64,000 nt of DNA from JAEUJM01 sp964635055 (lineage in GTDB: Bacteria > Actinomycetota > Acidimicrobiia > Acidimicrobiales > DATDAH01). Under the pieces are notes generated by a model. It saw only the letters and a list, made by a program, of their open reading frames with translations. It had not been told where the DNA came from and ran no database searches. The DNA lies in NCBI GenBank assembly GCA_964635055.1, contig CAZWMT010000032.1:1-64000 (forward strand), given 5' to 3'. Both the position numbers and the translations under genes were made by a program. Positions 15,140 to 28,381 of the stretch are shown here, in pieces. How positions within the stretch are numbered: the stretch's first letter is position 1; every line of letters begins with the position of its first letter.

Positions 15140-16018
15140 GTGCAGACACCAGCACCGTTCGACTACGAGCGGGCGACGAGCGTCGATCACGCGCTCGCGC
15201 TGCTCGACCGCCACGGCCCGGACGCCCGGCTCATCGCCGGCGGCCACAGCCTGCTGCCGATGATGAAGCTGCGGCTGGCCCGGCCCGAGTTCCTCGTCGA
15301 CATCAACGATCTCGTGGGCGAGCTCTCCTACGTGAAGGTCGACGGCGACGCGATCGCGATCGGGGCCATGACCCGTCACGCCGAGTTGCTGTCGTCACCG
15401 CTCCTGGCCGAGCACTACCCGATCTTCGCCGACGCCGAGCGGGTGATCGCCGACCCGATCGTCCGCAACCGGGGCACCATCGGCGGGTCGCTGTGCCAGG
15501 CCGATCCGTCCGAGGACCTGTCAGCGGTGGCGTCGGCCCTCGGCGCTTCCGTGGTGATCCGCTCGGCGTCGGGGCGTCGCGGGGTGCCGGCCCGCGAGTT
15601 CCACACCGGGCCGTACGAGACCGTCGTCGAGGACGGCGAGATCGTGGCCGAGGTCCGTGTGCCGATCCGCCCGGGGGCCGGCAGCGCCTACGAGAAGGTC
15701 GAGCGTCGGGTGGGGGACTGGGCGGTTGCCGCCGCCGCCGCCTTCGTCACCCTCGACGGCGACGCCGTCGCCGACTGCGGCATCGGGCTCACCGCGGTCG
15801 GTGCCCCGCACTTCTGCGCGGCCGCCGCCGAGGCCGGGCTTCGTGGCCAGGCCGTCACGGAGGCGAACCTGGCTGCGGCCGCGGCTGCGGCCGCCGCGGT
15901 CACCGAGCCGGCCACCGACCAGCGAGGTCCCGCCGACTACAAGCGCCACCTGGCCGGCGAGCTCACGCTGCGGGCGCTGCGTCGCTCGGTCGCCCGAGCC
16001 CGAGGGGAGCAGGCATGA
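15140..16018 (+). CDS. coxM: CoxM: FAD-binding medium subunit of aerobic CO dehydrogenase
   Basis: 292 residues from GTG 15140, with a GGGGGGA ribosome-binding site. IAGGHSLLPMMKLRLARPEFLVDI (residues 32-55) and NRGTIGGSLCQADPSEDL (110-127) are the two FAD-binding signatures of the CO dehydrogenase/xanthine dehydrogenase flavoprotein family; a CO_deh_flav_C domain follows. It passes electrons from the iron-sulfur subunit to the quinone carrier. Gene order coxM-coxS-coxL is canonical, but two module A mini-ORFs sit between coxM and coxS. Its stop overlaps the first of them (ATGA, 16015-16018). Confidence 0.9.
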   Translation: MQTPAPFDYERATSVDHALALLDRHGPDARLIAGGHSLLPMMKLRLARPEFLVDINDLVGELSYVKVDGDAIAIGAMTRHAELLSSPLLAEHYPIFADAERVIADPIVRNRGTIGGSLCQADPSEDLSAVASALGASVVIRSASGRRGVPAREFHTGPYETVVEDGEIVAEVRVPIRPGAGSAYEKVERRVGDWAVAAAAAFVTLDGDAVADCGIGLTAVGAPHFCAAAAEAGLRGQAVTEANLAAAAAAAAAVTEPATDQRGPADYKRHLAGELTLRALRRSVARARGEQA

Positions 16019-16160
16019 GCGAAGCGGGGGCCCGAGCGGCCCGTGAGCGCAGCGAACAGGAGCGGGAGGCATGAGCGCAGCCGCGGCCCGGGGTCAGGCG
16101 GCCCGCCGCCTCCGTGGCCGAACGGACGACGGGCGAAGCGAACAGGAGCGGGAGGCATGA
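16015..16160 (+). repeat. Module A repeat: two coupled mini-ORFs between coxM and coxS
   Basis: Mini-ORF 1 (16015-16074, 19 codons: MSEAGARAARERSEQEREA) starts on the coxM stop. Mini-ORF 2 (16071-16160, 29 codons, begins MSAAAARGQAARRLRGRTDD, ends SEQEREA) starts on the stop of mini-ORF 1. coxS starts on the stop of mini-ORF 2. All three junctions are ATGA, and GGAGCGGGAGGC precedes the last two starts as a strong ribosome-binding site. The chain would let ribosomes pass from coxM to coxS despite 140 inserted bases. Confidence 0.8.
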
Positions 16161-16704
16161 CCATGGACGTCTCTGTCAGCGTCAACGGCCAGGACGTGGC
16201 CCGCGAGGTCGAGGCTCGGCTGTTGCTCGTGCACTTCCTGCGCGACACCGTCGGGCTCACCGGCACCCACTGGGGGTGCGACACGTCGAACTGCGGCACG
16301 TGCGTGGTGTGGATGGATGGTGAGCCGGTGAAGAGCTGCACCGTGCTCGCGGCCATGGCCGACGGCCGTGAGGTCCGCACGGTCGAGGGCCTGGAGACCG
16401 ACGCCGGTCTCGACCCGGTGCAGGAGGGCTTCCTACGCAACCACGGCCTGCAGTGCGGGTTCTGCACGCCGGGGATGATGATGACCGCCCGCCACCTGCT
16501 CGACCACGACCCGGACCCCAGCGAAGCCACCATCCGTGAGGCCATCAGCGGCCAGATCTGTCGGTGCACCGGCTACGAGAACATCGTGCGCTCGATCCGC
16601 TGGGCGGCCGAGCACCCGAACGGGGCCGACGCCGCCGAGGGCGGGGCCGGCGAGGCGGCCGGCACCGAGAGCGACGAGCACACCGAGTCCCAGGCGGTGC
16701 GAGC

Positions 16705-16708
<4 letters not shown>
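16157..16708 (+). CDS. coxS: CoxS: [2Fe-2S] small subunit of aerobic CO dehydrogenase
   Basis: 183 residues. The plant-type ferredoxin site uses C41, C46, C49 and C61 (GCDTSNCGTC ... SC). The second, all-alpha [2Fe-2S] domain uses C100, C103, C135 and C137 (CGFC ... CRC). Both clusters relay electrons from the Mo/Cu site of CoxL to the FAD of CoxM. The C-terminal ~30 residues are an acidic glycine/alanine-rich tail absent from many homologues. The start ATG 16157 (MTMDVSVSVNG) overlaps the module A stop; the second ATG at 16163 is also possible. Its stop overlaps coxL (ATGA, 16705-16708). Confidence 0.92.
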
Positions 16709-19158
<2,450 letters not shown>

Positions 19159-19190
19159 CGGCGGCCGTGACCCCGAACCCGAACCGGCGG

Positions 19191-19240
19191 GTTCTGGCAC
19201 CGGATTTCGGGGTCAGGCCACCGAAATCCGGTGCCAGAAC
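19191..19240. repeat. 20-base-pair hairpin repeat after coxL
   Basis: GTTCTGGCACCGGATTTCGG (19191-19210) pairs perfectly with 19221-19240 across a 10-base loop. The right arm occurs unchanged at 8323-8342. It ends 10 bases before the next gene, directly against its GGAGGG ribosome-binding site, and could attenuate read-through from coxL or be a REP-type element. Confidence 0.75.
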
Positions 19241-19249
19241 GGAGGGTTG

Positions 19250-20167
19250 GTGACCGCGAGGGCGGAGATCGGGGCCCGGGCCGACGAGCTGCGGCGCGAG
19301 CGGGTGCCGTTCGTGTCGGCGCGGGTGGTGCTGGCCGAGAAGCCGACCTCGGCCAAGCCCGGCGACGAGGCGCTGGTGCTGGCCGACGGCACGATGGAGG
19401 GGTTCGTCGGCGGCACCTGTGCCGAGTCGACGGTGCGGGCCCAGGGCATGGCCCTGCTCGACTCGGGCGAGTCGCTGCTGCTGCGCATCTCGCCGGTGGC
19501 GGAGGCGCCGCAGCCGGGGAAGCTGACCGTGCACAACCCGTGCCTGTCGGGGGGCACGCTCGAGGTGTTCCTCGAGCCGGTGATGCCGGCGCCGCTGGTG
19601 GCGGTGGTGGGCGACACGCCCATCGCCCGCGCCCTGATCGGCTTCGGCGGGCCACTCGGCTACGAGGTGGTGGCCTGGTCCGACCCGCCCGCGCCCGACA
19701 CGGCCGCGGTGGTCGTGGCCACCCACGGGCGCGACGAGGAGCAGGCCCTCGACGCCGCGCTGGCCGCGGGGGTGCCCTACGTGGGGCTGGTGGCCAGCCG
19801 GAAGCGGGGTGAGGCGGTGATCGCCACGCTGGCGGCGGCGCCCGACGAGCGGGCCCGGGTGCGCAGCCCCGCGGGACTCGACATCGGCGCCCGCACCGCG
19901 GAGGAGGTGGCGCTGTCGATCCTGGCCGAGATCGTCGAGGCCCGGCCCCGTCCGTCGGGCCGGACCGTGGCGGGCAGCGACGTCGCGGAGGTGGCGGCCC
20001 GGAGCGATGCCGAGACGGCCACCGCACTGGATCCGGTGTGCGGGATGACGGTCGCCACCGTCGAGTCGTCGCTGCACCTCGATCAGGAGGGGACACGCTG
20101 GTGGTTCTGCGGCAGCGGGTGCCTGCGGGCGTTCGCCGACGACCCTGCCGCGTACGGGTCATCCTGA
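19250..20167 (+). CDS. XdhC-family protein fused to a C-terminal YHS domain
   Basis: 305 residues from GTG 19250 (TTG 19247 also possible; both sit very near GGAGGG). An XdhC_CoxI part reads VVLAEKPTSAKPGDEALVLADGTMEGFVGGTCAES, then an XdhC Rossmann-like part (APLVAVVGDTPIARALIGFGG, ATHGRDEEQALDAALAAGVPYVGLVASRKRG, GLDIGARTAEEVALSILAEIV). Residues about 262-302 form a YHS domain (DPVCGMTV, FCGSGCLRAFADDP) with the metal-binding cysteines. XdhC proteins sulfurate or deliver Mo cofactor; YHS domains bind copper or other metals. Since this enzyme needs a Mo-S-Cu centre, the fusion could join both maturation steps; that is inference. Confidence 0.8.
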   Translation: MTARAEIGARADELRRERVPFVSARVVLAEKPTSAKPGDEALVLADGTMEGFVGGTCAESTVRAQGMALLDSGESLLLRISPVAEAPQPGKLTVHNPCLSGGTLEVFLEPVMPAPLVAVVGDTPIARALIGFGGPLGYEVVAWSDPPAPDTAAVVVATHGRDEEQALDAALAAGVPYVGLVASRKRGEAVIATLAAAPDERARVRSPAGLDIGARTAEEVALSILAEIVEARPRPSGRTVAGSDVAEVAARSDAETATALDPVCGMTVATVESSLHLDQEGTRWWFCGSGCLRAFADDPAAYGSS

Positions 20168-20171
20168 CCTC

Positions 20172-21074
20172 GTGCATAGTGAAGGTGTGGAGAACCTCGC
20201 CGACACGATCCCCGATGTCGACGCCCTGACCGCGGCGCTCGAGGGCGCCGACTACCTCGCCGACCTGGGGTTGGCCACGGCGCTGTTCTGCGCGGTGCGC
20301 CTGCCGCAGGCCCTGCTGCTCGAGGGTGAGCCCGGCGTGGGCAAGACCGAGGCGGCCAAGGCGCTGGCCACGGCGCTCGACACGCCCCTGATCCGGCTGC
20401 AGTGCTACGAGGGCATCGACGCCGCCGAGGCGCTCTACGAGTGGAACTACCCGAGGCAGCTCCTCGGCATCCGCCTGGCCGAGGCCACGGGCGCCGACGT
20501 GGAGGAGTCGGCCCTGTTCGGCCGCGAGTACCTGATCGAGCGGCCGCTGCTGCAGGCCATCGAGCACCCGGGGCCCCGGCCGGCGGTGCTGCTGGTGGAC
20601 GAGGTCGACCGGGCCGACGACGAGTTCGAGGCCTTCCTGTTCGAGTTGCTGGCCGAGGCGTCGGTGACCATCCCCGAGCTCGGCACACTGCGGGCCGCGC
20701 ATCCCCCGGTGGTCATCCTCACGTCCAACCGCACCCGCGACCTGCACGACGCCCTGAAGCGCCGCTGCCTCTACCACTGGATCGACTACCCGCCGCTGGA
20801 GCGCTCGGTGGCCATCATCCGCCGGCGGGTGCCGGAGGCGAGCCAGACCCTCGCGGAGCAGGTCGCGTCGGCGGTGGTGCGCCTCCGTGGCCTGGAGGTG
20901 CAGAAGCCGCCGGGCATCGCCGAGGCCATCAATTGGGTGGCGGTGGTCGAGATGCTGGGCCTCGACCGGCTCGACGCCGACGCCGTCGGCCAGACCCTGG
21001 GCACGGTGTTGAAGTACCGGGAGGACCTCGACCTGGTGCACGCCCAGGGCCTGGAGTGGGTCGCTGGGTCGTGA
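20172..21074 (+). CDS. coxD: CoxD: MoxR-type AAA+ ATPase for CO dehydrogenase maturation
   Basis: 300 residues. Walker A GEPGVGKT (52-59), Walker B AVLLVDEVDRAD (about 139-150), sensor LTSNRTRDLHDALKRRC with the arginine finger. CoxD in the model CO oxidiser assembles the copper-sulfur part of the active site and works with the VWA protein CoxE. The start GTG 20172 follows the previous stop by 4 bases; GTG 20187 is an alternative. Normally coxE follows directly; here it is displaced by the injection-system locus to 43524. Confidence 0.88.
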   Translation: MHSEGVENLADTIPDVDALTAALEGADYLADLGLATALFCAVRLPQALLLEGEPGVGKTEAAKALATALDTPLIRLQCYEGIDAAEALYEWNYPRQLLGIRLAEATGADVEESALFGREYLIERPLLQAIEHPGPRPAVLLVDEVDRADDEFEAFLFELLAEASVTIPELGTLRAAHPPVVILTSNRTRDLHDALKRRCLYHWIDYPPLERSVAIIRRRVPEASQTLAEQVASAVVRLRGLEVQKPPGIAEAINWVAVVEMLGLDRLDADAVGQTLGTVLKYREDLDLVHAQGLEWVAGS

Positions 21075-21142
21075 TGCCGGGGCGCGAGTAGATTGCCGGC
21101 AAGGCACGCAGCGGCCGAGCACAGGGCCGCCTGGTCCCTGAG

Positions 21143-22512
<1,370 letters not shown>

Positions 22513-22516
<4 letters not shown>

Positions 22517-25035
22517 CGCCCACCTATGGCCACCCGGTGCCACCCGGTGGCCTGCTCTACCCGCTGAACCCTCAGGGGGGCCAACCAGCACCTGCCGTGA
22601 CTCTGCACGCTCCTCCTGCGCCGGTACCCGGCCCTGTGCCTCCTGTGCGCGCCGGTCTCTTGCCTCCGCTCGGACCACCCATTCCGGGAGCGGTCGCTCC
22701 GAACGCTGTGGCCCCAGGCGCCTTGCCGGCCCCTGTCCCCATCCTGCTGCCCGCCCTCGCCCCGGCGGTCCCGGTGCCGATCGGTCAACCCCAACCCGTA
22801 CCTCCGGCGCACGGCGCACCCGTGCCCCATCCGGCGCCGCCAGCGGGGGCCTTGCAAGCCTCGTCATCGTCACTCGCCCCGGGGCTGACGGCTGGTCGGA
22901 CCGGGCGAGTTGCTGCTGCTGTCGCCGCTGGTCAGGCGCCACTGCCACTACCACTGCCGCCGCCACTGCAGTCCATGGCTTCGGCCGCCGAGGCGGTCAC
23001 TTCGCGCAGGCCCTTGGCGAGCTTGAACCTCTCAGGTAAGGCAGCAACGCCCTCTGGGGCGGGCGGCGCTCTCGCGGCTTTCGGTGTGCAGCACTTCCAC
23101 GAATTCAAGCACGGGATCTCGGACATCAAGGGCGCCGGCGGCGAGGTCAACGCTTTGCAGGCCTCGAGCATCCAGAGGTTTCACGAGGCGCGCAACGTGT
23201 TGCTTCCCCACGCCATGGGCGAGGCCGGGCCACGGTTCAAGGCCGAGATGAGCAGGGACTTCAAGGATCGCAAGTCGCCGGCAGGTCAGCGGGCCGAAGC
23301 AGTGCTGGAACAGCAGGTGGGCCCACTGCTGATGCCTGCACTGGCCCGCGCTCGACACCGACTGACATCGTTGAACGACGTCAAGGAACGGTCGGAGGAG
23401 TCGGTCAACAAGCATCTCACCGTTCAAGATCTCCTGTCCCAGCAGACCACAGGGCGCATCCCCACGGCAGCCAGCGGCAGCGCGAACCCGGACTCCGACA
23501 TCGATGTGAATTCCCGAAGTCTGGCGTCGTCGTTCTTCCTGCCACATGTCACCGAACAGCTGTCGAGCTCCCTGGCCAGCGGGGGCGCCATGCCGCAGGG
23601 ACAGACCGCGGGAACGGGCGTCGATCTCAATTTCTACGCCATGGACTACCTGGTGGGATCAGCGGCCGAGCACAAGGGCAAGCCCTTCCGGACCGAAAAG
23701 GGAAAGGCGGGTGACGCGCATTCGTTGGCGCTGACCATGAACCAGGAGGTAGGGATCGGTGCCGGCGCAGACTTCAAGGCCTTCGAGCGTGACCAGCGCA
23801 AGGCGGCCCTGGTCCACCTCGTGAGGCACATCGACCCGTCTGCCGACAACCTCGAGATGGATCATGCCGGTCGCAAGGACCGTCCCCAGCACTTGGACAG
23901 CCTGGCCGCCGCATTGATGAGCGCGGAGGACAAGACCCTGCTCGAGGAGGCCTGGCAAGAGCACCTCTGCAAGCAGCAGCAGGTCAAGGCGGCGGGGGAC
24001 ACCCTCAGGCCGACGCTGGCGGCCAACTTCGCCAGCACCTATGGACCCGGGTACACGATGACCACCAAGGGCAAGGGCCACCTCGACCGCGCCCTCGTCG
24101 CTGCGGCCCACGAGAAGCTGTATGTCGAGGCGCATGCCGGCGAGGGAGGCATCGGCGACCAACGGGCCGAGCTTCGCCGACGGGACGGTGACCTGAATCG
24201 GGAACGGGGGAAGCGCCGGCGTAGGCGCGATCACCGCCTCATCGCCCGCGCAGAGAAGCGGGTCGGCCAACAGGCGCTTGCCTTGAAGGCGAAGATCGCC
24301 GACGGCCTCTACTTCGCCAACGAGGCCTACGCCTCACAGGGTGCCGTGCACCACGCCGTCGGCGTCATGCAGGGCCTCGGCGCTGAGCAGCGGTTGGCGG
24401 AGGACGTTTCCGGAGAGAAGCGTTCCCCAACCGTAGACATCCCCAGGGTGATGATGCTGCATGCCGTCATCGAGAACGCCGGCGACGCCTTCCGCGTCCT
24501 CAAGGACGGCGACGCCGACGGCCATCCGGGCGATGCCTCCGCCCAGGGGCCACACGGTCTGACTCAACTCAAGGATGCGCACAAATACGTCCACCGGATG
24601 TTCGACGCCACCGGTCGCGCCGGCGTCAAGGCGACGAACAACGAGCAGTCGTCGGCGGTGAGAACCATCGCCGCGGCCCACGCCCGAGTGAAGGACACCG
24701 AGTCGCTGCTCCAAAAACGAGGCGGATCGGAGGCGGAGGGGAAACAACGTGAGGGCTTGAACATCGACGACGACAAGAATCGGGTGAACGAGGTGGTGGC
24801 GTCGCGGGGCAACAGCGTGCCGCAGCTCGACATCCGCACGTTCCTCGTCGAGCACGTGGCCCGAGCGATGAATACCTTCCAGGGGGACGACAGCGCGTCA
24901 CTCACGGTGTCGGACCGACAGCACGGGGACGCCTCCGCCGAACGCCTCAAGTTCGGCATTGCGCAGCGAGACCTCCTGAAGGCCCGGCAGGTGCTGGAGC
25001 GGCCTGGCGGTAGATCGTCACCACTCCACACGTAG
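22513..25035 (+). CDS. Large proline-rich putative eCIS cargo/effector with nucleotidyltransferase-like motif
   Basis: 840 residues from GTG 22513 (GTGA overlap with the ATPase). Residues 1-160 are proline/alanine/glycine-rich and disordered. The rest is helical and charged. At 322-333 GSANPDSDIDVN followed at 369-373 by GVDLN gives a GS, DxD and third-aspartate series like a Pol-beta nucleotidyltransferase core (S323, D329, D331, D371). A basic run (RGKRRRRRDHR) lies near 570. There is no signal peptide or membrane helix. Codon use is less GC-rich than in neighbours, suggesting separate acquisition. Genes at this position often encode cargo; enzymatic toxicity is inference. Its 3' end overlaps the tape measure gene by 18 bases, tail to tail. 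Confidence 0.6.
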
Positions 25036-26649
25036 CGGCCGTGGTGTCCAGGGCAGGGCGACCCACGCCACCGTCCACGGGAACCGGTCGAGCACCACGT
25101 CGTGGGTCTGGCGCTCGACCCGCAGGAGCCAGGCGCCGTCGCGCATGGTGAGGGCCCCGTCCCGGACGAGGAAGGTCCCCCGCAGGGCCGGGATGGACAT
25201 GTCGCGCAGGATCGGCGCCTGGGCGACCACGGCGCGCAGCAGGTCGTTGCCCTCCTCGGCCTCGTCGTCGGTCACGGGGTCACCGAAGTCGAAGACCTCG
25301 TCCGGCTCGATGCCGCACAGCACCTTGTTCAGGGCGAGTCGGTGCTCAGGCGGCGACCGGTCCCCGGTGGCCGCGTACTGCAGCAGGCCCGCCGCTCGGT
25401 GGGCCGAGGCCTCGTCGCGGAAGCGGCGCCCGTCGAGCAGGCCGAGGCGCCCGAAGAAGCGCTCGAGGAACGGCCACAGGATGACGAGGCCGGCGTTCTC
25501 GACGTAGATCGTGTCGGCGTCGCTGAAGCCGAGATCGGGCGCCGCCGCGACCCAGTCGTCGTCGGGCGGCAGGGAGGTGGGGACCGGGGTGGCCTCACCC
25601 TCGTCCGCGCCGGCAGGTGCGTCGACACCGTCGGTGTCCGGATCCTCGCCGCCGAGCGCGGTGGTAGGCCTCGTCGCCGGTGCCGCTCGTTCGTCGACCC
25701 CGTCGGACGCGTCGCCGCCGACTCCGGTGGTCGGGTCCGAGTCGGCAGCAGCGCGTGCGACGTCGGGAAGCTCCTGGTGCAAGCGATCCACCAGGTCGCC
25801 GGCCGTCGCGCCTGACCTGCCCCGCGCTGCGAGTGGCCGGTGCAGCGCATCGATCAGCCCCGAGTACGAGGCACCCGCCGTCACCGAGAAGTGGGCGAGC
25901 ACGTCGCGCCAGGCCACCAACTGGTCGTCGGGGGACGAACCGGGCGGTGAGGCGCCCCGGCGAAGGCTGGCCCGGAGCACGGCCGTCCAGGCCGCCGCTC
26001 TGAGATGACGGTCGCCGGTGGCGCTCCCCGCCCGGCGGGCGGCCACCACGAGGTCCTCGGTCCGGAGACCGGGCTGGAGGCGAAGCGACGGCGATCCGAG
26101 CGCCAGCAGGCGCCCGAGCAGGTGGTCGTCGAACGTCAGCGCGATCCGCCGCAGCGCCTGTGGCTCGCCGACCAGTTCGTGCAGCAGCGCGGCCAGCGCG
26201 CGCGACGGTCGTTCGACGAGATCGTTCAGTGCCTGCTGGGGCCGGTCGCGATCATCGGCGTCCACCCACCAGGGCAGCCGGCCGGTGCGGGCGAAGTAGG
26301 CGAGCAACTCGAGTCGGGCGTCGGTCGCGGGGTCGCCACCTCTCTCGCGTGCGCCGCGTTCGCTCCGGCCGATCGCCGTTGCGAGTGCCTCGGGGAGCAC
26401 GTGGGCGACTCGGGCGAGGAAGTCGGGCCCGAGGCGCGCCGCATCCAGGATGCCGAGGTCGATCTCGACCCGGTCGATGCGGTGCACCCGATCAGGATCT
26501 CCCGCCTTCGAGCAGCACCGCTCGATGACGGGGGCCAGCTCCCGTGTGGACATGCGGCTCACGTCGGCCTGCACCCGGGCCGCGGCCGCCTCGCCGCCGG
26601 CCTCGATCTCGACGACGAGCCGGAGGATCCGGTGGGGCGGCGTCGCCAG
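25018..26649 (-). CDS. Contractile injection system tape measure protein (CIS_TMP family)
   Basis: 543 residues if begun at CTG 26649. The family's N-terminal block is present (PPHRILRLVVEIEA ... QADVSRMSTRELAPVIERC ... HRIDRVEIDLG). So is its C-terminal signature (IYVENAGLVILWPFLERFFGRLGLLDG, HRAAGLLQYAATG, EHRLALNKVLCG). A low-complexity acidic linker lies at about 300-365. The product sets tube length and is placed near the end of the structural operon. Homology begins before the first ATG/GTG (GTG 26574), so the CTG one base after the upstream stop is my choice; an unnoticed sequence error is an alternative. Confidence 0.82.
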   Translation of the reverse strand: MATPPHRILRLVVEIEAGGEAAAARVQADVSRMSTRELAPVIERCCSKAGDPDRVHRIDRVEIDLGILDAARLGPDFLARVAHVLPEALATAIGRSERGARERGGDPATDARLELLAYFARTGRLPWWVDADDRDRPQQALNDLVERPSRALAALLHELVGEPQALRRIALTFDDHLLGRLLALGSPSLRLQPGLRTEDLVVAARRAGSATGDRHLRAAAWTAVLRASLRRGASPPGSSPDDQLVAWRDVLAHFSVTAGASYSGLIDALHRPLAARGRSGATAGDLVDRLHQELPDVARAAADSDPTTGVGGDASDGVDERAAPATRPTTALGGEDPDTDGVDAPAGADEGEATPVPTSLPPDDDWVAAAPDLGFSDADTIYVENAGLVILWPFLERFFGRLGLLDGRRFRDEASAHRAAGLLQYAATGDRSPPEHRLALNKVLCGIEPDEVFDFGDPVTDDEAEEGNDLLRAVVAQAPILRDMSIPALRGTFLVRDGALTMRDGAWLLRVERQTHDVVLDRFPWTVAWVALPWTPRPLRVEW

Positions 26650-26650
26650 C

Positions 26651-28381
26651 TCAGTCGCCTGCCCGCTCGGGCGGGTCGTCGTCGTCGACCCGGATCTCCG
26701 GCAGGTCGACGATCTGCGCCCGGTGGGCCATGTCCACCGACGCGCCGGACCGTGCCCGCACGGCGCGGATGCTCAGGCCGTCCTCGACGGCCAAGCCGTC
26801 GAGATCGACCGCCGGCGGCGGAGGGCGCCGACGGCCCAGTTCGATCCTGCCCTCGGGGGCGTCGGGTCCGGGGACCGACGCGATGATGACGAAGTCCACG
26901 CCCAGGCGCAGCCCGAGTCGTGCGCTCGGTTCGGCTCTGCCCCCGATCCCCTTGTTGCGCGCCGCGTCGAGCTCGTCGACCTGGTGGACGAACGCCGGCA
27001 GGCTGCGCCGCTCCGAGTCACTCGGGGTGAGGTGGTAGAAGACACCCGGCTGACCGCCCGACACGATCACCCCGCCCCGGACCACGCCATCGGCGATGTT
27101 GGCGGCCAGCTCGACCGGGTGGGCCGGATCGGGTGTGACGAGCACCACCGCGGCGGTGTCGAGCCAGATCTTGGAGTGGGTCTTGGCGGCCTCGACCAGG
27201 ATCAACAGGTCGTCGTGGAGGGGGCCGAGCGGTCGGTCCTCGCCGTCGGCCAGCTCATCGAGCGGCAGGGACAGCTCGCCGCCGGTGCCGTCATGGACAG
27301 GTCCGCGGAGGGTGAACCGCTGCGCATCCTCGGCCTCCCCGACGGCCTTCTCACCTTCGGTTTCGTCGGGGTCCCCCGCGACGGGGCGGGCCACGATCAC
27401 CCGTGGCGCCGCGGCGCCGGTGTCGAGCCCGTCGCCCGAGAACTCGGCGACCTCGGCCTCGCCCACGTCGTCGTCGAAGACGAAGTCGCTGTCGGCCAGT
27501 CGATGGGCGACGAGGCGGTAGGTGCAGGACTCCTGGCTGTCGGCAAGGACGACGGTCGCAGCCCGACTGCCGAACGCCACCAGGGACGATGGTGCGACCG
27601 ACAGCGCCACGGTCGGATCGGGACGCACCCGTAGGGGCAGGTCCAACGGCTCGTCGTCGCTTCCCAGGACCAACTGGGTCTGGTCTTGCTGGTCGAGCGA
27701 CTCGGCGAATCGTTGGGTCACGCGCAGGCGCACCTTGGTGTCCTCGTGCACCCCCCGAGCGGTCAGGTTGATCCCCTCGCCCGTGCCGATGGTGGGGGTC
27801 GCCGTCAGCACGCGCTCGCGGTCATTCGGGAGCGGCTCCACCAGCCGGTACTCGACCCCTTCCTGGCTGTGATCGACCCGGACCCGGAATTCGGCGGCGT
27901 GGTCGATGAGGCGCGGATCGGTGTCGGCGCCGGCGGTCGGGTCGAGCAGCGGCCCCTCGATCCGGGCGCTGAGCGCAGTGGCGAGGCCCACTCGCAACGT
28001 GACGGTCTGGTCGAGGAACACCTCGCGTGCCTTGGGATCATCCGTTGCCTCGGGATCGTCTTCGCTCTGCGACGGGGACTCCTTGCGGGCCCGTACCTCG
28101 TAGGTCACGTCCTCGAGCACCTCGGTGATCTGCAGGATCGTCTCGTCGCCTTTGCCGCGGGTACCCGAACCGCCGGCGAACGCTCCGGACACTCGACGGA
28201 GCAGGTACCGCACGTCGCCCTGACCGGGAACGACTCTGATCTCGGCCGGTTGGCCGAGCGGCACCAACGGCGTCTTCGTCACGACCTCGGTGTCCTGGAG
28301 CGGTGCCGTCGCACCGAGACCGAGCAGGTCGACCAGCCGGTCGCGGGCGCCCCGCACGCCGAGTTGCTGGGACGGGGTCAC
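26651..28381 (-). CDS. Unrecognised beta-rich protein with four internal repeats, in the eCIS operon
   Basis: 576 residues from GTG 28381 (GTGA overlap with the baseplate gene). I recognise no family. Four segments look related: PAEIRVVPGQGDVRYLLRR (about 45-63), AEFRVRVDHSQEGVEYRLVE (163-182), AATVVLADSQESCTYRLVA (274-292) and VRGGVIVSGGQPGVFYHLT (434-452). All share a V-x-V-x-x-SQ-x-GV-x-Y-R-L pattern, spaced 110-160 residues apart with acidic linkers, as in stacked beta-sandwich domains. There is no signal peptide. Position between tape measure and baseplate suggests a structural or accessory surface protein of the particle, perhaps a collar or fibre-like component; this is inferred. Confidence 0.55.
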   Translation of the reverse strand: MTPSQQLGVRGARDRLVDLLGLGATAPLQDTEVVTKTPLVPLGQPAEIRVVPGQGDVRYLLRRVSGAFAGGSGTRGKGDETILQITEVLEDVTYEVRARKESPSQSEDDPEATDDPKAREVFLDQTVTLRVGLATALSARIEGPLLDPTAGADTDPRLIDHAAEFRVRVDHSQEGVEYRLVEPLPNDRERVLTATPTIGTGEGINLTARGVHEDTKVRLRVTQRFAESLDQQDQTQLVLGSDDEPLDLPLRVRPDPTVALSVAPSSLVAFGSRAATVVLADSQESCTYRLVAHRLADSDFVFDDDVGEAEVAEFSGDGLDTGAAAPRVIVARPVAGDPDETEGEKAVGEAEDAQRFTLRGPVHDGTGGELSLPLDELADGEDRPLGPLHDDLLILVEAAKTHSKIWLDTAAVVLVTPDPAHPVELAANIADGVVRGGVIVSGGQPGVFYHLTPSDSERRSLPAFVHQVDELDAARNKGIGGRAEPSARLGLRLGVDFVIIASVPGPDAPEGRIELGRRRPPPPAVDLDGLAVEDGLSIRAVRARSGASVDMAHRAQIVDLPEIRVDDDDPPERAGD

